Part shown: piece after piece, positions 61,386 through 64,000 of the stretch
How the letters are laid out: each line of letters opens with the position of its first letter
How positions within the stretch are numbered: the stretch's first letter is position 1
Source of the DNA: Collinsella tanakaei
GTDB taxonomy: Bacteria > Actinomycetota > Coriobacteriia > Coriobacteriales > Coriobacteriaceae
Assembly: GCF_016900375.1 (NCBI RefSeq)
Contig: NZ_JACJKB010000012.1
Coordinates: 1-64,000, forward strand
Reading direction: 5' to 3'
Length of the DNA stretch: 64,000 nt
Position numbers and translations under genes: made by a program
The notes under the pieces: model-generated
Seen by the model: only the letters and a program-made list of their open reading frames with translations
The model's database searches: none
What the model was told of the DNA's origin: nothing

Positions 61386-62021
61386 ATGGAATCATTCATG
61401 AGGGCACGGAGCGACGAGCAGAAAGCGCTCCGCTTTGCCGAGGTCAAGGCTGCGGCGAAAAAGCAGTTCGCCGAGCGCCCCTATCACGAGATCACGCTGA
61501 CCACGATCGCCGAGGAGCTCGACTGGTCACGCGCAAACCTCTATAAGTACGTGAGCACCAAAGAGGAGATCTTCCTCGCGCTCGACGCTGACGAATGCCA
61601 TGCGTATTTCGAGGCGCTGCTCACCGCACTGCCCGAGGGGTGCGGATTTTCCGCCGACATCGTCGCGGAGGTATGGGCGGGCATCGCCAACGCGCATCAG
61701 GACTATTTCCGGTTGGGTGAGATTCTTTCGGGCATCATCGAGGCTAATGTGGGAATCGATCGGCTCGTCGCCTTCAAGCGCGCCTACTACGAGGACATGC
61801 GTGCGCTGTCCGACCGCCTCGTTTCAATTCTCGGCCTTGATCCCGGACGCATGGAGGACCTCATCACCACCGTCTACTTCCACGGCGTCGGATACGTCAG
61901 CGTCTGCTTCCGCAGCCCCCTGATCGCCTCCGCTCTGGCCGAACTTGGCATCAAGAATCACCAGGTCGACTTCCGCCAGACCATGCGCGATTTCATCGCC
62001 ATGTGCCTCACGTCGATGTAA
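61386..62021 (+). CDS. TetR-family regulator (TetR1)
   Basis: The 211-aa protein has the TetR HTH (YHEITLTTIAEELDWSRANLYKYVSTKEEIFLALDADE, about 32-70) and a C-terminal dimer/effector region ending FRQTMRDFIAMCL. GGAAAGG precedes the ATG at 61386. It is a close paralogue of TetR2 at 63217 (shared MRARSDEQK/IRARSDEQK start and FR..MRDFI.MCL end). Divergent from Fe-ADH, it probably represses it. Confidence 0.94.
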   Translation: MESFMRARSDEQKALRFAEVKAAAKKQFAERPYHEITLTTIAEELDWSRANLYKYVSTKEEIFLALDADECHAYFEALLTALPEGCGFSADIVAEVWAGIANAHQDYFRLGEILSGIIEANVGIDRLVAFKRAYYEDMRALSDRLVSILGLDPGRMEDLITTVYFHGVGYVSVCFRSPLIASALAELGIKNHQVDFRQTMRDFIAMCLTSM

Positions 62022-62023
62022 GC

Positions 62024-62066
62024 CGACAAGTTGGGGCCAGGTCCGACCTTGTCGGAACCTGGCCCC
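62024..62066 (+). terminator. family-A palindrome extended into a terminator (A9)
   Basis: A 31-bp family-A unit starts 2 bp after the TetR1 stop (62024-62054), and GGGGCCAGGT-CCGAC pairs with GTCGG-A-ACCTGGCCCC followed by CTTT. Here the palindrome has become, or was built into, an intrinsic terminator between convergent genes. Confidence 0.85.
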
Positions 62067-62071
62067 CTTTG

Positions 62072-62404
62072 CTACTGGCGGATGAAGGCCCGATCGTGCT
62101 CGGGCAGGCCAGCTTCGTCGGTGATGTAGCGCTCTGCCTTCATGTGCAGGTCGTACTTATCGCGCAGTTCGGCGATCTTCGCCATCATGGGCGAAGCATG
62201 GTGCGCATCGAGTGCCTCCTGGTCGCGCCACGCATCGATGAGCAGGACGGTCTCCGGATCGTCGAGCGGCTGGAAGTAGCGGTAGCGGACGTTGCCCTCC
62301 TCCACGCGTATGGCGTCTGCCGTGCCGGACGCCTCCATTTCCTCGGCGAACTTGCGCGCCGCGCCGTTCGTTCCCGTATAGTACAGATTCACCGTAATCG
62401 CCAT
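62072..62404 (-). CDS. antibiotic-biosynthesis-monooxygenase-like (ABM) protein
   Basis: The 110-aa protein has the ferredoxin-like ABM fold with the VNLYYTGTNGAARKFAEEMEAS opening and NVRYRYFQPLDDPETVLLIDAWRDQEALDAHHASPMMAKIAELRDKY block seen in YgiN-like quinol monooxygenases. It would oxidise quinols or similar small molecules, or act as a detox dimer. It follows the acetyltransferase gene by 24 bp. Confidence 0.87.
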   Translation of the reverse strand: MAITVNLYYTGTNGAARKFAEEMEASGTADAIRVEEGNVRYRYFQPLDDPETVLLIDAWRDQEALDAHHASPMMAKIAELRDKYDLHMKAERYITDEAGLPEHDRAFIRQ

Positions 62405-62428
62405 GATTGCCCCTTTCCAACAACAGCC

Positions 62429-63067
62429 TTACCGCTCTCGGCACCCTGAGCGAACGTCGGAGATTGCCGGAAGCTCCCGTATGACGCGCGCGGGAACGCC
62501 CGCGGCGATGCAGTTGTCCGGCACGTCGTGGGTAACCACGGCGCCCGCACCTACCACGACGTTGCTGCCGATCGTAACCCCGGGCAGCACCGTAACGCCT
62601 CCGCCGATCCACACGTCGCTGCCGATGGAGATAGGACGCGTGGTGGTCACGAGCTTCAGCGCACCGTTCGCGTCGCGCTTCCAGCGCTGGGTCGCATCGA
62701 CCGCGTGCTCCCCGCAGTACAACTTGACGTCGGGGGCGATCACCACACGGTCGCCGATGGTGATGCGCGCACTGTCCTGCAGGGTGCACCCGCCGTTGAT
62801 GAACACGTCGCTGCCGACACTCGTGTGCTTGCCGTACAGGATGCTCAGCGGCTGCTGCACCGTCACGTTCGCGCCGCAGGAATTCAGCATCTCGCGCAGC
62901 AGCTCGGCGCGCTTCACCGGGCTGCCCTCGGTGTTAAACGCTTGGCGCAGTTCCCGCGCGCTGCGGAGCATATCCTGGATCTCGGGGTCGGTGTAGTCGT
63001 ATTCCATACCCGCCAGCAGCTTCTCATGTTCGGTCACGAGCTTTACACCCCCGTTTGCGAGCCGCAT
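62429..63067 (-). CDS. sugar O-acetyltransferase (Maa/LacA-like)
   Basis: The 212-aa left-handed beta-helix protein has the N-terminal MEYDYTDPEIQDMLRSARELRQAFN region of maltose/galactoside acetyltransferases, hexapeptide repeats, the active-site His in LYCGEHAVDA, and SIGSDVWIGGGVTVLPGVTIGSNVVVGAGAVVTHDVPDNCIAAGVPARVIREL. It uses acetyl-CoA to acetylate sugars. An internal GTG at 63037 with GGGGGTG upstream is an alternative start, giving 202 aa. Confidence 0.92.
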   Translation of the reverse strand: MRLANGGVKLVTEHEKLLAGMEYDYTDPEIQDMLRSARELRQAFNTEGSPVKRAELLREMLNSCGANVTVQQPLSILYGKHTSVGSDVFINGGCTLQDSARITIGDRVVIAPDVKLYCGEHAVDATQRWKRDANGALKLVTTTRPISIGSDVWIGGGVTVLPGVTIGSNVVVGAGAVVTHDVPDNCIAAGVPARVIRELPAISDVRSGCRER

Positions 63068-63172
63068 GGAACGGCTCAGGAAGAAATTCTATCCCCAATT
63101 TACGCTACGCTTTGTTACTTGTAAATAAGTTTGTTAAACCTGATTTTTCTATTTGCGAATTATGGGAATCCT

Positions 63173-63199
63173 GCTAGAGTTCTTGAAAACAAGCTGAAC
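63173..63199 (+). promoter_or_regulatory. TetR2 promoter motif shared with TetR1
   Basis: GCTAGAGTTCTTGAAAAC overlaps ACAAGCTGAAC; both match the Fe-ADH/tetR1 region. GTTCTTG and CAAGCTGAAC face each other as an imperfect palindrome. Confidence 0.6.
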
Positions 63200-63216
63200 G
63201 GAAACGGCAGGTTTGT

Positions 63217-63858
63217 ATGGCGGACTTCATCAGGGCGCGCAGCGACGAGCAGAAGGAACAGCGGATGACCCAGATCAAACGGGTCGCCGAAGAGCTGTTC
63301 GCATGCAGCTCCTATCACGAGATCACACTTGCGGCCATCGCCGAGCGCCTTGGCTGGTCACGGGCGGCCCTGTACAAGTACGTGACCACGAAAGAAGACA
63401 TCTTCCTGGAGATCTGTTCCGATAAGCAGGACGAGTACTACGACGCGCTACTGACCGCCTATCCGGAGGGCAGCGCGTACTCCCCTGCCGTGCTCACCGA
63501 GGTGTGGACCGAGCAGCTCGCGAGCCACCGCGACTATCTGAGCTATTGCGACCTGTTGTTCACCATCATCGAAACCAACTCCTCTATCGAGCGCCTCGCT
63601 GCGTTCAAGAAGCATTACTACGAGGGCCAAGACCAGCTGATCGCGCGCTTTGCGGGAAACCTCGGCTGCGACCCCGCACGTGCGTCGCAGCTCCTCAACG
63701 CGGTCTACTACCACGCCGTGGGCATCAACGGCTGGTGCCAGGAGAATCCCCTTGTCGACAAGGCGGTCAAGCTTGCGGGCATCACGCGGCGCACCGTCGA
63801 CTTCCGTGAGGAGATGCGAGACTTCATCGGCATGTGCCTGGCGCATTACGCAAGCTAG
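63217..63858 (+). CDS. TetR-family regulator (TetR2)
   Basis: The 213-aa protein has the TetR HTH (YHEITLAAIAERLGWSRAALYKYVTTKEDIFLEICSDK) and a helical effector region ending FREEMRDFIGMCLAHY. It is paralogous to TetR1 over its whole length and shares two upstream DNA motifs with it, so cross-regulation is likely. It is divergent from the acetyltransferase gene. AACGGCAGGTTTGT precedes the start, a weak ribosome site. Confidence 0.94.
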   Translation: MADFIRARSDEQKEQRMTQIKRVAEELFACSSYHEITLAAIAERLGWSRAALYKYVTTKEDIFLEICSDKQDEYYDALLTAYPEGSAYSPAVLTEVWTEQLASHRDYLSYCDLLFTIIETNSSIERLAAFKKHYYEGQDQLIARFAGNLGCDPARASQLLNAVYYHAVGINGWCQENPLVDKAVKLAGITRRTVDFREEMRDFIGMCLAHYAS

Positions 63859-63961
63859 ACGCCGCCGACGATGCGATAAGACAGATTCGCCCTGCCTGCA
63901 GGCAAGCGGCGGATGGACCCATACAACCGACCACGACCGCCCCTACAGGAGGCGAGGGGTC

Positions 63962-64000
63962 ATGCTGTCAAAAAACGGGCGATCCGCGCCCGCTAACGCT
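63962..64000 (+). CDS. start of a gene cut by the window edge
   Basis: AGGAGG lies 9 nt before an ATG reading MLSKNGRSAPANA. The strong ribosome site supports a real start, but only 13 codons are visible and no family can be named. Confidence 0.45.
   Translation, partial: MLSKNGRSAPANA

Overview
The window looks like a chromosome segment of a high-GC, anaerobic gut-type actinobacterium of the class Coriobacteriia, most like Collinsella or a close relative. This is an inference from gene content: the eno - ftsB-like - ppx block, a single-direction his operon, phosphoketolase, Glc-family PTS with a GH4 phospho-glucosidase, many Tat-lipoprotein redox proteins, LPXTG and SLH surface proteins, and abundant short intergenic palindromes. 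No rRNA, CRISPR array, phage or intact insertion sequence was seen. Two tRNA genes (Leu-UAA, Arg-CCU) are clear, and one tRNA-like 3' end is cut by the left edge.

Layout. 0-5.6 kb is housekeeping: tRNA-Leu, Ppx/GppA phosphatase, an FtsB/DivIC-like divisome protein, enolase, MazG and a YfcE-type phosphodiesterase. 5.7-7.9 kb holds larC and larB for nickel-pincer nucleotide synthesis; LarC carries a His-Glu tract encoded by 13 perfect hexamers. 8.2-10 kb has small membrane, Spx-like and double-LuxR-domain proteins. 10.1-18.5 kb is a histidine operon (hisZ-hisG fusion, D, C, B, H, A, F, I, E) broken by an 88-bp perfect inverted repeat and lacking a recognisable histidinol-phosphatase. 19-23.4 kb has phosphoketolase and a LacI-type repressor. 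23.5-25.1 kb is a Gx-transporter (EetB-like) plus ApbE pair. 26.3-28.2 kb is an SLH surface protein with a possible transglutaminase-like core. 29-30.5 kb is a small rearranged island: an AAA ATPase preceded by three 19-bp iterated promoter repeats, flanked by about 50-bp direct repeats, beside a copied clpB tail.

30.7-34.8 kb is an alpha-glucoside PTS, GH4 enzyme and RpiR regulator module. 35-37.6 kb is clpB. 37.8-41.6 kb has a hydrolase with a cyclophilin-like lipoprotein, then a Ca-loop protein, ECF sigma and RsgI-like anti-sigma. 41.7-44.5 kb is a polar amino-acid or cystine-type ABC transporter whose first gene is a 9-cysteine small protein. 44.7-49.6 kb has an LPXTG protein, a MarR/MFS efflux pair and a Cys-rich protein. 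49.8 kb is a lone DUF1016 PD-(D/E)XK protein. 51-64 kb is an accessory redox region: cupin, transporter, CMD protein, aldo/keto reductase, several flavodoxins, FMN reductase, a DUF362-cyclophilin-like fusion, Fe-ADH and two paralogous TetR regulators sharing promoter motifs.

The most unusual signals are non-coding: 31-bp palindromes of at least three sequence families that sit directly against stop codons, two copies of a roughly 162-bp inverted-repeat element with a conserved core, a 198-bp element with 20-bp terminal repeats, and long perfect palindromes inside two operons.
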